A stretch of DNA of 64,000 bases from JACVRW01 sp963825345. GTDB lineage: Bacteria; Actinomycetota; Thermoleophilia; Solirubrobacterales; Thermoleophilaceae. This document shows positions 41,523-50,389 of the stretch, piece by piece. Position 1 is the first letter of the stretch; each line of letters opens with the position of its first letter. The translations under genes were made by a program, and so were the position numbers. Under the pieces are notes generated by a model, which made no database searches, was not told where the DNA came from, and saw only the letters and a program-made list of their open reading frames with translations. The stretch spans positions 496,001 to 560,000 of the forward strand of contig CAWGSQ010000012.1 in assembly GCA_963825345.1 (NCBI GenBank). Reading direction: 5' to 3'.

Positions 41523-42604
41523 AAATCGGCATCGTCGGCATGCCGAACGCGGGCAAGTCCTCGCTCTTCAACGCGCTCACGCGGGCGGGCGCCCAGGCGG
41601 CCAACTACCCGTTCACAACGGTGGAGCCGAACGTTGCGGTGGTGGGCGTCCCGGACGAGCGGCTCGACAGGGTGGCGGCGACGATCGGCGCCCGGCCGAT
41701 CGTGCACGAGACGATCCAGTTCCACGACATCGCCGGCCTCGTGAAGGGCGCGCACGAGGGCGAGGGGCTCGGCAACAAGTTCCTGGGGAACATCCGGGAA
41801 ACCGACGCGATTCTGCACGTGGTGCGGGTGCATGAGGATGCGCAGGTGGTGCACCCGGAGGGGCGCGTGGACCCGCTAGCGGATGCCGAGACGATCGAGA
41901 CCGAGCTGCTGTTCGCCGATCTCGAGCAGGCGGAGCGGCGGCTCGAGCGCGTGTCGAAGCAGGCGAAGTCGGGAGACAAGGTGGCGATCGCCGAGGAGGG
42001 GTGGTTGGTCGCTGTTGTCGAGGCATTGAGGGAGGGCCGCGGTGTGCGCTCCGTGCCAGAGCCGCAGGACGCTCCCGGCGCTGCCACTCGCCTCACGGCG
42101 CTTACCTCGAAGCCTGTTCTTTATGTCGCCAACGTGGCGGAGGGAGAGCCGCTCGAACCGCCTGCTGCGCTCGTGGCGCACGCGGAGGAGCGCGGCGCCC
42201 GCGCGACTGCTGTGAGCGCGCGGCTGGACTCGGAGCTCTCGGAGATGGACGACGAGGACGCCGCGGCGATGCGCGAGGAGATGGACGTGGGCGAGTCGGG
42301 CCTCGAGACCGTGATCCGCGAGGCGTTCTCCCTGCTCGACCTGATCCAGTTCTTCACCGCCGGTCAGGACAAGGAGGGCCGCGCCTGGGCGATCCCGCGC
42401 GGCACGCGCGCCCGCACCGCGGCCGGCTCGATCCACACCGACATGGAGCGCGGCTTCGTGGCGGCCGAGGTCACGCCCTGGGACGCCCTCGTCGAAGCCG
42501 GCGGCTACAACGCGGCCCGCGAACGCGCCCTGACCCGCGTGGAGGGCCGCGAGTACGTGATGCAGGACGGGGATGTGGTCACCTTCCGCTTCACGCCGTC
42601 GTAG
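41519..42604 (+). CDS. ychF: Redox-regulated ATPase YchF
   Basis: YchF is an Obg-related ATPase that binds ribosomes and modulates stress responses. The 361-aa protein has G1 GIVGMPNAGKSSLFNAL near residue 5, the switch DIAGLVKGAHEGEGLGN near residue 68, a coiled coil near 130-160 and a C-terminal TGS-like domain with TMEGREYVMQDGD-like sequence (VEGREYVMQDGDVV). The G4 position reads SKPVLYVANVAE, the ATP-preferring variant. It is the last gene of the mce-PAP2-ychF run and is followed by an inverted repeat. Confidence 0.95.
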   Translation: MKIGIVGMPNAGKSSLFNALTRAGAQAANYPFTTVEPNVAVVGVPDERLDRVAATIGARPIVHETIQFHDIAGLVKGAHEGEGLGNKFLGNIRETDAILHVVRVHEDAQVVHPEGRVDPLADAETIETELLFADLEQAERRLERVSKQAKSGDKVAIAEEGWLVAVVEALREGRGVRSVPEPQDAPGAATRLTALTSKPVLYVANVAEGEPLEPPAALVAHAEERGARATAVSARLDSELSEMDDEDAAAMREEMDVGESGLETVIREAFSLLDLIQFFTAGQDKEGRAWAIPRGTRARTAAGSIHTDMERGFVAAEVTPWDALVEAGGYNAARERALTRVEGREYVMQDGDVVTFRFTPS

Positions 42605-42658
42605 CGCCGCCTGCGTTGGCGGTGCCCGAACAGCAGCATTGAGGGCGCTCCAAGCGTC

Positions 42659-42703
42659 GGTGCCGCAGGAAATCAATCACTATCAGTCAAAACCTGCGGC
42701 ACC
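42659..42703. terminator. Long inverted repeat with AT-rich spacer after ychF
   Basis: An 11-bp perfect inverted repeat (GGTGCCGCAGG with CCTGCGGCACC) encloses 23 nt of strikingly AT-rich sequence (TCAATCACTATCAGTC). It lies 55 nt past ychF and 73 nt before the GlxA-like gene. It may be a terminator or an operator for the downstream regulator. Confidence 0.5.
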
Positions 42704-42775
42704 GCCTTCGGAGATGGCAGAAATCGTCCGGTGAGTGGTCTTGCGGCCAAGAGCTGAGGAGCGGATCATGGGGGC

Positions 42776-43732
42776 ATGCGCCGTGTTGTCATTGCTGTCT
42801 TTGAGGGCGTCCAAACCCTGGACGTGACCGGCCCCGCCGAGGTGCTCCGGGCGGCGACGCTGCTCCATCCGCCCGGCTACGACGTGACGATCGCCGCGCC
42901 TGAAGCGGGACCACTCCGCACATCCACCGTGACGATGGTGCCCGACCAACCCCTCAGTGCATGCAGTGAACCGATCGACACCCTGATGGTCGCCGGAGGA
43001 ACCGGCACGCGCCGGGCCGAGGAGGATGAGGATCTGATCGAGTGGCTGAGGGAAGCGGCCAAGCGCACGCGGAGAGTGACCTCGGTCTGCACCGGCGCCT
43101 TCCTGCTCGCACGCGCGGGGCTTCTCGACGGTCGCCGCGCCACCACCCACTGGGCCTCATGCGCCGACCTCGCCGAGCGCTACCCGGAGGTCACGGTCGA
43201 GCCCGACCCGATCTTCGTGCGCGACGGCGACGTGGCCACCTCCGCGGGCGTGACCGCTGGGATGGACCTCGCGCTCGCGCTGGTGGAGGAGGATCTCGGC
43301 CGCGACACCGCCCTCGCGGCCGCGCGCTGGCTTGTGCTTTTCGTGAAGCGTCCCGGCGGCCAGGCCCAGTTCAGCGCCCAGCTCGCCGCGCAAACCGCGG
43401 ACCGCGCGCCGCTACGAGAGCTGCAGGCCTGGATCCCCGACCACCTGACGGAGGACCTTTCAGTGCCTGCCCTTGCACGGCGTACGCGCATGAGCGACCG
43501 CAACTTCGCCCGCGCCTTCCGCCGTGAGACCGGCATGACGCCGGCCGCGTACGTGGAGGCGGCCCGTGTCGAGAGCGCCCGCATTGCGCTCGAGTCGGGC
43601 GATCTGACCGTGGAGCGCATCGCCGTGCAGGCGGGCTTTGGAACCGTCGAGACCCTGCGCCGGGCGTTTCGCCGCCGCGTGGGAGTGAGCCCAGTGGACT
43701 ACAGATCGAGATTCAGGAGGCAGGCCGCATGA
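42776..43732 (+). CDS. GlxA-family regulator (DJ-1/PfpI domain plus AraC HTH)
   Basis: This is a transcriptional regulator of 318 aa. Residues 1-185 are a DJ-1/PfpI-like sensor (DVTGPAEVLRAA; SVCTGAFLLARAGLLDGR with the Cys near 104; ATTHW). Residues 220-316 are an AraC-type DNA-binding domain with two HTHs (SVPALARRTRMSDRNFARAF, RIAVQAGFGT-like sequence). It overlaps the next gene, another DJ-1/PfpI protein, by 4 nt, so the regulator and a catalytic relative form one unit. The ligand is unknown. Confidence 0.9.
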   Translation: MRRVVIAVFEGVQTLDVTGPAEVLRAATLLHPPGYDVTIAAPEAGPLRTSTVTMVPDQPLSACSEPIDTLMVAGGTGTRRAEEDEDLIEWLREAAKRTRRVTSVCTGAFLLARAGLLDGRRATTHWASCADLAERYPEVTVEPDPIFVRDGDVATSAGVTAGMDLALALVEEDLGRDTALAAARWLVLFVKRPGGQAQFSAQLAAQTADRAPLRELQAWIPDHLTEDLSVPALARRTRMSDRNFARAFRRETGMTPAAYVEAARVESARIALESGDLTVERIAVQAGFGTVETLRRAFRRRVGVSPVDYRSRFRRQAA

Positions 43733-44361
43733 GGATCGCCATTCCGCTCTACGACCGCTTCACGGCCCTGGACGCCGTGGGCCCCTACGAGGTGCTCTCG
43801 CGGCTACCCGGCGCCAGCGTGACCTGGCTGGCCCACGAGCCGGGCGTTGTTCGCACCGACAGCGCGATGCTCGGCATCGAGGCCGATGCCGCGTTCGAGG
43901 ACCTCCCGGATCCCGAGATCGTGATGGTGCCCGGTGGCACCGGCACGAGCGCGTTCCTCGACGACGAGCGCCTGGTCGGCTGGATCCGGCGCGCCCATGA
44001 GACCTCGCAGTGGACGACCTCGGTGTGCACCGGCTCGCTGCTCCTCGGGGCGGCCGGCGTGCTCGACGGACTCGAGGCCACCAGCCACTGGCTCGACATT
44101 CAGGATCTCGAGCGCTACGGCGCGCGTCCCACCAGCCGGCGCGTGGTCGAGCAGGGCAAGGTGGTCACGGCTGCGGGCGTGTCCTCCGGGATCGACATGG
44201 GCCTCGTGCTCGCCGCGAAGATCGCGGGCCCCGAGGTCGCTCAGGCGATCCAACTCGGCATCGAGTACGACCCTCAGCCGCCGTTCGATGCCGGCTCCGT
44301 CGACAAGGCACCCGCCGAGATCGTCGAGCTGGTGCGTGCCGTGGTGGCTGCGCGCGCCTAG
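43729..44361 (+). CDS. DJ-1/PfpI family protein, isonitrile-hydratase-like
   Basis: The 210-aa protein has DALDAVGPYEVLSR-type sequence near residue 14, the nucleophile Cys in SVCTGSLLLGAAGVLDGLEATSHW near residue 98, and SSGIDMGLVLAAKIAG near residue 148. The pattern is close to bacterial isonitrile hydratase (InhA), a cyanide-free nitrile-like metabolising enzyme, but other DJ-1 activities are possible. It starts in the stop of the GlxA-like regulator, which is probably its controller. Confidence 0.85.
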   Translation: MRIAIPLYDRFTALDAVGPYEVLSRLPGASVTWLAHEPGVVRTDSAMLGIEADAAFEDLPDPEIVMVPGGTGTSAFLDDERLVGWIRRAHETSQWTTSVCTGSLLLGAAGVLDGLEATSHWLDIQDLERYGARPTSRRVVEQGKVVTAAGVSSGIDMGLVLAAKIAGPEVAQAIQLGIEYDPQPPFDAGSVDKAPAEIVELVRAVVAARA

Positions 44362-44378
44362 GCGCGGACGCGCTGCGG

Positions 44379-45746
44379 TCAGCGCACGCGGACGATCGGC
44401 CCGGTGACCGCGCCGTAGCGGATGCGGTAGACACCCGCACGCGAGAGCCCGGCGCGGTAGCGACCGGAGCGTGACGTTCGCACCCGCGTGACCCCGTGGA
44501 AGCGGCCGTCGTCTCGCCGTTCGATACGCAGCATCCGCTTCCGCGGCGCCGGCTGCATCATGCCCGCGAGCGTGCGCCGCGCGGGCCGCGGACCCCAGCT
44601 CGCCGGACGGGCCGAGCGCGTCCTGCTAGCCGAGCTGGTCACGCGGTAGTGCGTGAACCAGGTGTCCCGGAGGCCGAGTGCCGAGCGCACCTGCGGACCC
44701 GTGACGGTGCGCGAGCCGGCGCTGCCGACCACCCGCGCTCGGACGACACGCGGGGACACGCCGCGCTGAAGGACCTTCAGGCGCTTGAAGGCCCCGGGTG
44801 CCCCCAGGGCGCGGTCGAGTCGCGACGCTGAGAAGCTCACCTCCCAGCGGTGGTAGGGCGACTGCGTGTCGTACGGGTCCGGCACTCCCACGAGCCACGG
44901 CTTCGAGAGCGAGCCGACGAACGAGAACTCCACGTTCTCGGTGTGCCCGCCGGAGGTGGAGAAGTAGTAGGTCACGGCCGGCACGCCGTTGTAGGTCACG
45001 ATGCGCCCGGCGGTGTCGCTCACGGCGGCGTCGCTGCGTACGCTCTCGCCGGTCACGCCCCGGTAGACCTGCGAGCGCGTGTCGGGGTACTGGTCGAAGG
45101 CCCCGGAGGTCTTCCGCGTGGCGAGCGCGTACGTGCGCGCTGCCACGGCCTGCACCTTGAGCGCCTCGAGCGGCCAGGTGCTCGGCATCTCGCCCGCGAC
45201 CACTCCGCGCAGGTAGCTGTCCATGTCGATCTCGTTGATGGCCGTGACCCCGCCGCCGTCAACGCGGACCTCGATGTCGCCGCGGTAGAGGCCGCTCGTC
45301 ACGAAGTTGAGCGCGGGGCCCATCAGCCGCATCGGGTCCTGCGAGCGGAACTTCACGAGCGACCCGAAGCGCGCCACGCGCTTGCCGCTTGCGGTCGTCA
45401 CGACGATGCCGCCGGCGCCGCGCTTCGCCACGTAGATCCTGCTCGGCTTGATGGCCCGGCCCCCGACCGAGGTTGCGCCGCGCACGCGGATGTACGGGTC
45501 GACCGGCTGGAGCAGCACACGCACGGGGCGCTCCGGGGCGCTGGATAGGGCGGTGCCCTTGTAGTAGTGGGCGAGGATGCCCGGATACTTGGCGCCCTCG
45601 AGCGAATAGCCGTAGGCGCCGTACTGGCTCATCCCGATGCCGTGGCCGAATCCGGCGCCGCGGATCACGTGGCGCACGGCGGCGTCGGCAGCGGCCGGCA
45701 CGGCCAGCGACGCGAGCAGGGCTGTCAGAAGAAGGGTTCGGCGCAT
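44379..45746 (-). CDS. Secreted SpoIID/LytB-domain protein
   Basis: This is an exported peptidoglycan-active protein of 455 aa from ATG 45746, with signal peptide residues 1-23. The family N-terminus GFGHGIGMSQYGAYG is near residue 30. The SpoIID domain (EIDMDSYLRGVVAGEMPSTW near residue 170, QAVAARTYAL near residue 198, YSTSGGHTENVE-like sequence near residue 255) follows. SpoIID removes stem-peptide-free glycans during sporulation; this organism need not sporulate, because LytB-type members act in vegetative wall turnover. The C-terminal 100 residues are basic (Arg-rich). A GTGGGG/CCCCAC hairpin (45753-45779) lies just before the start. Confidence 0.9.
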   Translation of the reverse strand: MRRTLLLTALLASLAVPAAADAAVRHVIRGAGFGHGIGMSQYGAYGYSLEGAKYPGILAHYYKGTALSSAPERPVRVLLQPVDPYIRVRGATSVGGRAIKPSRIYVAKRGAGGIVVTTASGKRVARFGSLVKFRSQDPMRLMGPALNFVTSGLYRGDIEVRVDGGGVTAINEIDMDSYLRGVVAGEMPSTWPLEALKVQAVAARTYALATRKTSGAFDQYPDTRSQVYRGVTGESVRSDAAVSDTAGRIVTYNGVPAVTYYFSTSGGHTENVEFSFVGSLSKPWLVGVPDPYDTQSPYHRWEVSFSASRLDRALGAPGAFKRLKVLQRGVSPRVVRARVVGSAGSRTVTGPQVRSALGLRDTWFTHYRVTSSASRTRSARPASWGPRPARRTLAGMMQPAPRKRMLRIERRDDGRFHGVTRVRTSRSGRYRAGLSRAGVYRIRYGAVTGPIVRVR

Positions 45747-45841
45747 GGAAAGGTGGGGCCGCACGGGACGCGACCCCACACGTACATATCGACGGGTCCC
45801 GTAACCCCTTGAGTCATTCAAGGTAGCGGTCGCCGATCCCG

Positions 45842-47164
45842 CTAACTCACGGCGTACAGGCGCCATTCGCCCGGTATCCCGCGGAGTTCCCGCTCACCGC
45901 GGTCCTCGAAATCGATTCCTGACCCCACCACCAGGTCCTTCACCGTTCCGGACACGAGCACCTCGTTTGGCGCGGCGAGGTTCATGACGCGCGACGCGAT
46001 GTGCACGGCGAGACCGCCGTAGTCGTCGTCCATCACCTCGAGCTCCCCAGTGTGCAGTCCGGCGCGCACCTCGAGGCCGAGCGATCCCATAGCCTCGGCC
46101 ACGGAGGCGGCGCAGCGGATGGCGCGCGCCGGGCCGTCGAAGGTGGCCATGAAGCCGTCGCCCGTGCGCTTGACCTCCCTGCCGCGGTGGCGCTCGAGCG
46201 CCTGCCGGAAGAGCGCGTCGTGGCGCTCCAGCAGGAAGCGCCAGCCGCGGTCGCCCATCTCCGCCGCGCGGCGGGTGGACTCGACGATGTCGGTGAACAT
46301 CACGGTCGCGAGCATCCGGTCGGGCTCGCGCTCGTGCCGGGTGCCCGTCAGGAACTCCTCGATCTCGTCGATGAGGGCCTCCGAATCGCCGGTCGAGAAC
46401 ATGTTGTCGCCACCCTCGAGCTCCACGTAGCGCGCGTTGGGGATATGCGAGGCGATGTAGCGCGAGTGCTCGACCTTCAGGAAGCTGTCTTCGGTCCGGT
46501 GCATCACGAGCGTGGGCACCCGGATCGACGGCAGCACGTCGCGAACGTCAAAATCGCCGATCAGCTCGAAGATGCGGCGGATCGTCGTCGGGCTTGCAGC
46601 GAGGCGCTCGAGCCGCCCCGCCCACTCCATGAAGCTCGGGTCGCTCTGCTGGCTTGGCGCCACCGAGCCGGCCACCCAGCCCTCGCCCCAGCGCGAGAGC
46701 CACTCGTCCATGTGCGAGTCGCGCATCTCGGCTGGCCAGGCGAATTCGTAGCCCTCGGCCCAGGTTGCCCGCGCGAATGTGGCATAGAGGACCAGCGCAT
46801 CGGTGCGCTCCGGGAAGGTCGCCGCGAACAGCGCGGCCATGGGCCCTCCCTCGAGCGTCCCGGCAATGGCGGCGCTCTTGGAGCCCGCCGCGTCCATCAC
46901 GGCCAGCACGTCGTCCATCTGGTCCTCGAGCGTCGGTGCGCCGAAGAGGGGATCCGAGAGGCCGGAGCCGCGGCGGTCGAACGTGATCACCCTCGCGAAC
47001 CCGGTCAGGCGCGCCATCACGCGCTCGAGCGACGGCTCCGCCCACAGGTACTCGACCTGAGAAATCCAGGGCGGGATCCACACCAGATCGATGGGCCCGT
47101 CGCCCTGGACGGTGTAGGCGATGTGCAGGTCACCGCTCTTCGCGTAGCGCGCCACGGGAGCCAC
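45842..47164 (-). CDS. Class III adenylate cyclase with a degenerate alpha/beta-hydrolase domain
   Basis: The 440-aa protein joins an alpha/beta-hydrolase domain (residues 1-272) to a class III nucleotide cyclase (280-440). The cyclase looks active: FTDIVEST with metal Asp292, KRTGDGFMATF with the second metal Asp336, and AGLHTGELE. The hydrolase does not: the nucleophile elbow reads AGTLEGG, with Leu104 where Ser should be, and the expected catalytic His region reads GGDNMF with Asn. It may bind a small molecule and pass the signal to the cyclase. GTG 47164 is the start. It is divergent from the TPP-enzyme gene, 26 nt away. Confidence 0.9.
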   Translation of the reverse strand: MAPVARYAKSGDLHIAYTVQGDGPIDLVWIPPWISQVEYLWAEPSLERVMARLTGFARVITFDRRGSGLSDPLFGAPTLEDQMDDVLAVMDAAGSKSAAIAGTLEGGPMAALFAATFPERTDALVLYATFARATWAEGYEFAWPAEMRDSHMDEWLSRWGEGWVAGSVAPSQQSDPSFMEWAGRLERLAASPTTIRRIFELIGDFDVRDVLPSIRVPTLVMHRTEDSFLKVEHSRYIASHIPNARYVELEGGDNMFSTGDSEALIDEIEEFLTGTRHEREPDRMLATVMFTDIVESTRRAAEMGDRGWRFLLERHDALFRQALERHRGREVKRTGDGFMATFDGPARAIRCAASVAEAMGSLGLEVRAGLHTGELEVMDDDYGGLAVHIASRVMNLAAPNEVLVSGTVKDLVVGSGIDFEDRGERELRGIPGEWRLYAVS

Positions 47165-47190
47165 GACCGTGACGTTACAGTCAGGAGCCC

Positions 47191-48834
47191 GTGTCGAAGC
47201 GCAAAGCCAGCGACGTCTTCGTGGAGTGCCTGGAAGCCGAGGGCGTGAAGCACGTGTTCGGGATTCCGGGCGAGGAGACGCTCGACCTGAACGACTCGCT
47301 GTCGCGCTCGTCGATCGAGTTCATCCCGGTCCGTCACGAGCAGGGCGGCGCCTACATGGCCGATGTCTGGGGCCGCCTCACCGGCCGCGCCGGCGTTTGC
47401 CTCGGCACGCTTGGACCGGGCGCCCTCAACCTCGTCACCGCGGTGGCGGACGCCTACCTCGACCGCGCTCCGCTCGTGGCGCTCACCGGTCAGGGCGACC
47501 TCGAGCGGATGCACAAGGAGTCGCACCAGTACATCGACCTGCCGCGGGTGATGCGCCCGATCACCAAGTGGAACGCGCGCGTGCAGGACGCGGAGATCAT
47601 CCCCGAGGTCGTCCGCAAGGCCTTCAAGGTGGCCGAGGGCGAGAAGCCCGGCGCCACGCACATCGAGCTGCCCGAGGACGTGATGGCCACCGAGATGGAG
47701 GGCGCGCCGCTGCCGCGCAAGCGCACGGTCCTCCCGGAGCCGCCAGCTCGCGAGCTGCTGCGCGCCGCTGACCTGGTGCGTGGAGCCGTGCGGCCGGTGG
47801 CGCTCGCCGGGAACGGCGTGATCCGCGCCAAGGCTGCGCCGGCGCTGCGTGAGTTCGTGCGCTCCACCGGGATTCCGGTGGCGGAGACCTTTATGGGGAA
47901 GGGCCTGTTGCCGGCCGATGACGACAAGGCCCTCGGGTCGGTTGGCCTTCAGTCGGGCGACTACGAGATGGCCGGGTTCGGGGACGCCGACGTGGTGCTC
48001 GCCATCGGGTACGACCTCGTCGAGCACTCACCCGAGCACTGGAACCCGAAGCGCGACAAGAAGATCATCTGCATCGACTCGGTGCCGGCGGAGACGGACG
48101 CCAACTTCATCCCCGAGGTGGAGCTGGTGGGCGACATCTACAACGTGCTCACCCGCCTGGGAGAGGAGTGTCGCCACGTGCCTCATCAGGGCGGCTCGAC
48201 CAAGCTGCGCGACGTGGTGCTGGGCCGCTTCGAGCAGGCGAAGGATGACGACTCCTTCCCGGTGCAGCCGCCGCGTGCGCTGTGGGAGATCCGCCAGGCG
48301 CTCGGCCGCGAGGACATCCTGATCTCGGACGTCGGCCTGCACAAGCTCTGGATCGGGCGGATGTTCCCGGCCTACGAGCCGAACACGGTGCTGATCGCCA
48401 ACGGGCTCGCCGGGATGGGCTTTGCGGTGCCCGCGGCCGTTGCGGCGAAGCTGGTCCACCCGGACCGGAACGTGGTGACGGTGAACGGCGACGGCGGCTT
48501 TCTCATGAACTGCCAGGAGCTCGAGACCGCGGTTCGGATCGGCACGCCGTTCGTGAACGTGATCTGGGAGAACAGCCAGTACGGCTCGATCGTCTGGAAG
48601 CAGGACAAGAAGTTCGGCCGCCACTTCGGCACCGACTTCACGAACCCGGACTTCGTGAAGCTCGCCGAGGGCTTCGGCATTCCGGGGTGGCGCTGCGAGT
48701 CGACCGACGACTTCGGCGAGCGCTTGCGACATGCGCTGACGCTCGACGTGCCGTCGGTGATCGTGCTGCCGATCGACTACTCGATCGACGTGGCTATTTC
48801 GGAGGAACTGGGAACGGAGACTGTTGCGACATGA
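47191..48834 (+). CDS. TPP-dependent enzyme of the acetolactate-synthase fold, possible 2-oxoglutarate decarboxylase
   Basis: This is a thiamine-diphosphate enzyme of 547 aa. It has the proton-relay Glu in PVRHEQGGAYMADV near residue 50, a central FAD/NAD-like domain, and the TPP-Mg motif GDGGFLMNCQELETAVR near residue 430. It resembles catabolic acetolactate synthase. It is translationally coupled (ATGA) to a succinate-semialdehyde-dehydrogenase-like gene. In Synechococcus PCC 7002 exactly such a pair is a 2-oxoglutarate decarboxylase plus SSADH that closes the TCA cycle. Context therefore favours that role over acetolactate formation. fumC lies 3 kb away. Confidence 0.88.
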   Translation: MSKRKASDVFVECLEAEGVKHVFGIPGEETLDLNDSLSRSSIEFIPVRHEQGGAYMADVWGRLTGRAGVCLGTLGPGALNLVTAVADAYLDRAPLVALTGQGDLERMHKESHQYIDLPRVMRPITKWNARVQDAEIIPEVVRKAFKVAEGEKPGATHIELPEDVMATEMEGAPLPRKRTVLPEPPARELLRAADLVRGAVRPVALAGNGVIRAKAAPALREFVRSTGIPVAETFMGKGLLPADDDKALGSVGLQSGDYEMAGFGDADVVLAIGYDLVEHSPEHWNPKRDKKIICIDSVPAETDANFIPEVELVGDIYNVLTRLGEECRHVPHQGGSTKLRDVVLGRFEQAKDDDSFPVQPPRALWEIRQALGREDILISDVGLHKLWIGRMFPAYEPNTVLIANGLAGMGFAVPAAVAAKLVHPDRNVVTVNGDGGFLMNCQELETAVRIGTPFVNVIWENSQYGSIVWKQDKKFGRHFGTDFTNPDFVKLAEGFGIPGWRCESTDDFGERLRHALTLDVPSVIVLPIDYSIDVAISEELGTETVAT

Positions 48835-50297
48835 GCATCGCCACTGAGGAACAGCAGGTAGTCGAGAAGGTTCAGAACAAGCTCTACATCGGAGGTGAGT
48901 GGCGCGATGCGTCGGGCGGCGGGACGCTCGAGGTGATCGACCCCGCCACCGAGGAGCCCATCTGCGAGGTGGCAGACGGCACGCCCGAGGACGCCATGGC
49001 TGCGCTCGATGCGGCGGTCGAAACCCAGAAGGAATGGGGCAATTCGGCCCCGAACGATCGCGCCGGGGTGCTCTGGAAGGCATTCGAGCTGCTCACCGAG
49101 CGCGCCGACGAGCTCGCGACGCTGATGACCCTCGAAATGGGCAAGCCCGTGGCTGAATCGAAGTCGGAAATCATCTACGCGGCCGACTTCTTCCGCTGGT
49201 TCTCCGGCGAGGCACTGCGGATCGAGGGCAACTACAAGCAGTTCGCGAACGCCACGAGCCGAGTGCTGGTGATGAAGCAGCCGGTTGGCGCGACGCTGAT
49301 GATCACTCCGTGGAACTTCCCCATGGCGATGGGCACGCGCAAGCTCGGCCCCGCGATCGCGGCCGGCTGTGCGAGCGTCGTCAAGCCCGCACAGCAGACG
49401 CCGCTCTCGATGCTCGCGCTGGCGCAGATCCTCGAGGAGGCCGGGTTGCCGGGCGGCGTGGTGAACATCCTCACCACGTCCTCATCGGGGAAGACCACGG
49501 GACCGCTGATCGAGGACGGGCGCCTGAGGAAGCTGTCCTTCACGGGCTCGACCGAGGTCGGCCGGTCGCTGATCGAGGCTTCCGCGAAGAACGTGCTGAA
49601 GGTGTCGATGGAGCTCGGCGGCAACGCGCCGTTCCTGATCTTCGACGACGCGGACCTCGACGCTGCGGTGGAAGGCGCATTGCTGGCGAAGATGCGCAAC
49701 ATCGGCGAGGCCTGCACCTCGGCCAACCGATTCCACGTGGCGGAGTCGGTGCGCGAGGAGTTCACCAAGCGGCTCGCCGACAAGATGGGCTCGCTGAAGA
49801 TAGGACGGGGCACCGAGGAGGACGTGAGGGTGGGCCCGCTGATCGACCAGCCGTCGCGCGAAAAGGTCATGGAGCTGGTGGAGGACGCGCTCTCGAAGGG
49901 TGCCACCAAGGTGGTGGGCGGCGACATCCCCGACGGCCGCGGTTACTTCGTATCGCCGACGGTCCTGGGAGACGTGCCGGAGGACGCGCGTGTCTTCCAC
50001 GAGGAGATCTTCGGCCCGGTGGCGCCGGTCGGCGGCTTCGAGTCCGAGGAGGAGGCGATCGAGCGGGCGAACGACACCGAGTACGGCCTGGTGGCCTACG
50101 TGTTCACGCGCGACATCAAGCGGGCGATCCGGGTCTGCGAGGGCCTGGAGACCGGCATGGTCGGCCTCAACCAGGGAATGGTCTCGAACGCCGGAGCGCC
50201 CTTCGGAGGCGTGAAGCAGTCCGGCATAGGCCGCGAGGGCGGCCACGAGGGCCTCGAGGAGTTCCTCGAGACGAAGTACGTGGCAGTGAACCTGTAA
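48831..50297 (+). CDS. Succinate-semialdehyde dehydrogenase-like enzyme
   Basis: This aldehyde dehydrogenase (488 aa) is of the GabD class. It has TPWNFPMAMGTRKLGPA near residue 160, KPAQQTPLSMLALA near 182, the Glu in MELGGNAPFLIF near residue 260, and nucleophile Cys in IGEACTSANRF near residue 295. Residues near LIYGAD/RFF motifs resemble SSADH. The ATG overlaps the upstream TPP-enzyme stop, so the pair is made in step: the upstream enzyme would produce succinate semialdehyde, which this enzyme oxidises to succinate. A strong terminator follows. Confidence 0.9.
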   Translation: MSIATEEQQVVEKVQNKLYIGGEWRDASGGGTLEVIDPATEEPICEVADGTPEDAMAALDAAVETQKEWGNSAPNDRAGVLWKAFELLTERADELATLMTLEMGKPVAESKSEIIYAADFFRWFSGEALRIEGNYKQFANATSRVLVMKQPVGATLMITPWNFPMAMGTRKLGPAIAAGCASVVKPAQQTPLSMLALAQILEEAGLPGGVVNILTTSSSGKTTGPLIEDGRLRKLSFTGSTEVGRSLIEASAKNVLKVSMELGGNAPFLIFDDADLDAAVEGALLAKMRNIGEACTSANRFHVAESVREEFTKRLADKMGSLKIGRGTEEDVRVGPLIDQPSREKVMELVEDALSKGATKVVGGDIPDGRGYFVSPTVLGDVPEDARVFHEEIFGPVAPVGGFESEEEAIERANDTEYGLVAYVFTRDIKRAIRVCEGLETGMVGLNQGMVSNAGAPFGGVKQSGIGREGGHEGLEEFLETKYVAVNL

Positions 50298-50299
50298 CA

Positions 50300-50330
50300 A
50301 ACCCTCAAGGGGTCAGACCCCTTGAGGGTT
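50300..50330. terminator. Strong hairpin terminator
   Basis: A 13-bp perfect stem (AACCCTCAAGGGG with CCCCTTGAGGGTT) with a 5-nt loop follows the semialdehyde dehydrogenase stop by 2 nt. It is the longest hairpin seen in the window. Confidence 0.85.
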
Positions 50331-50389
50331 GGGGCGCAGGATCCCTTTCATCGGTTGCGTCCGTCCGGGCCCGTCCCGAGAGTAAATGT

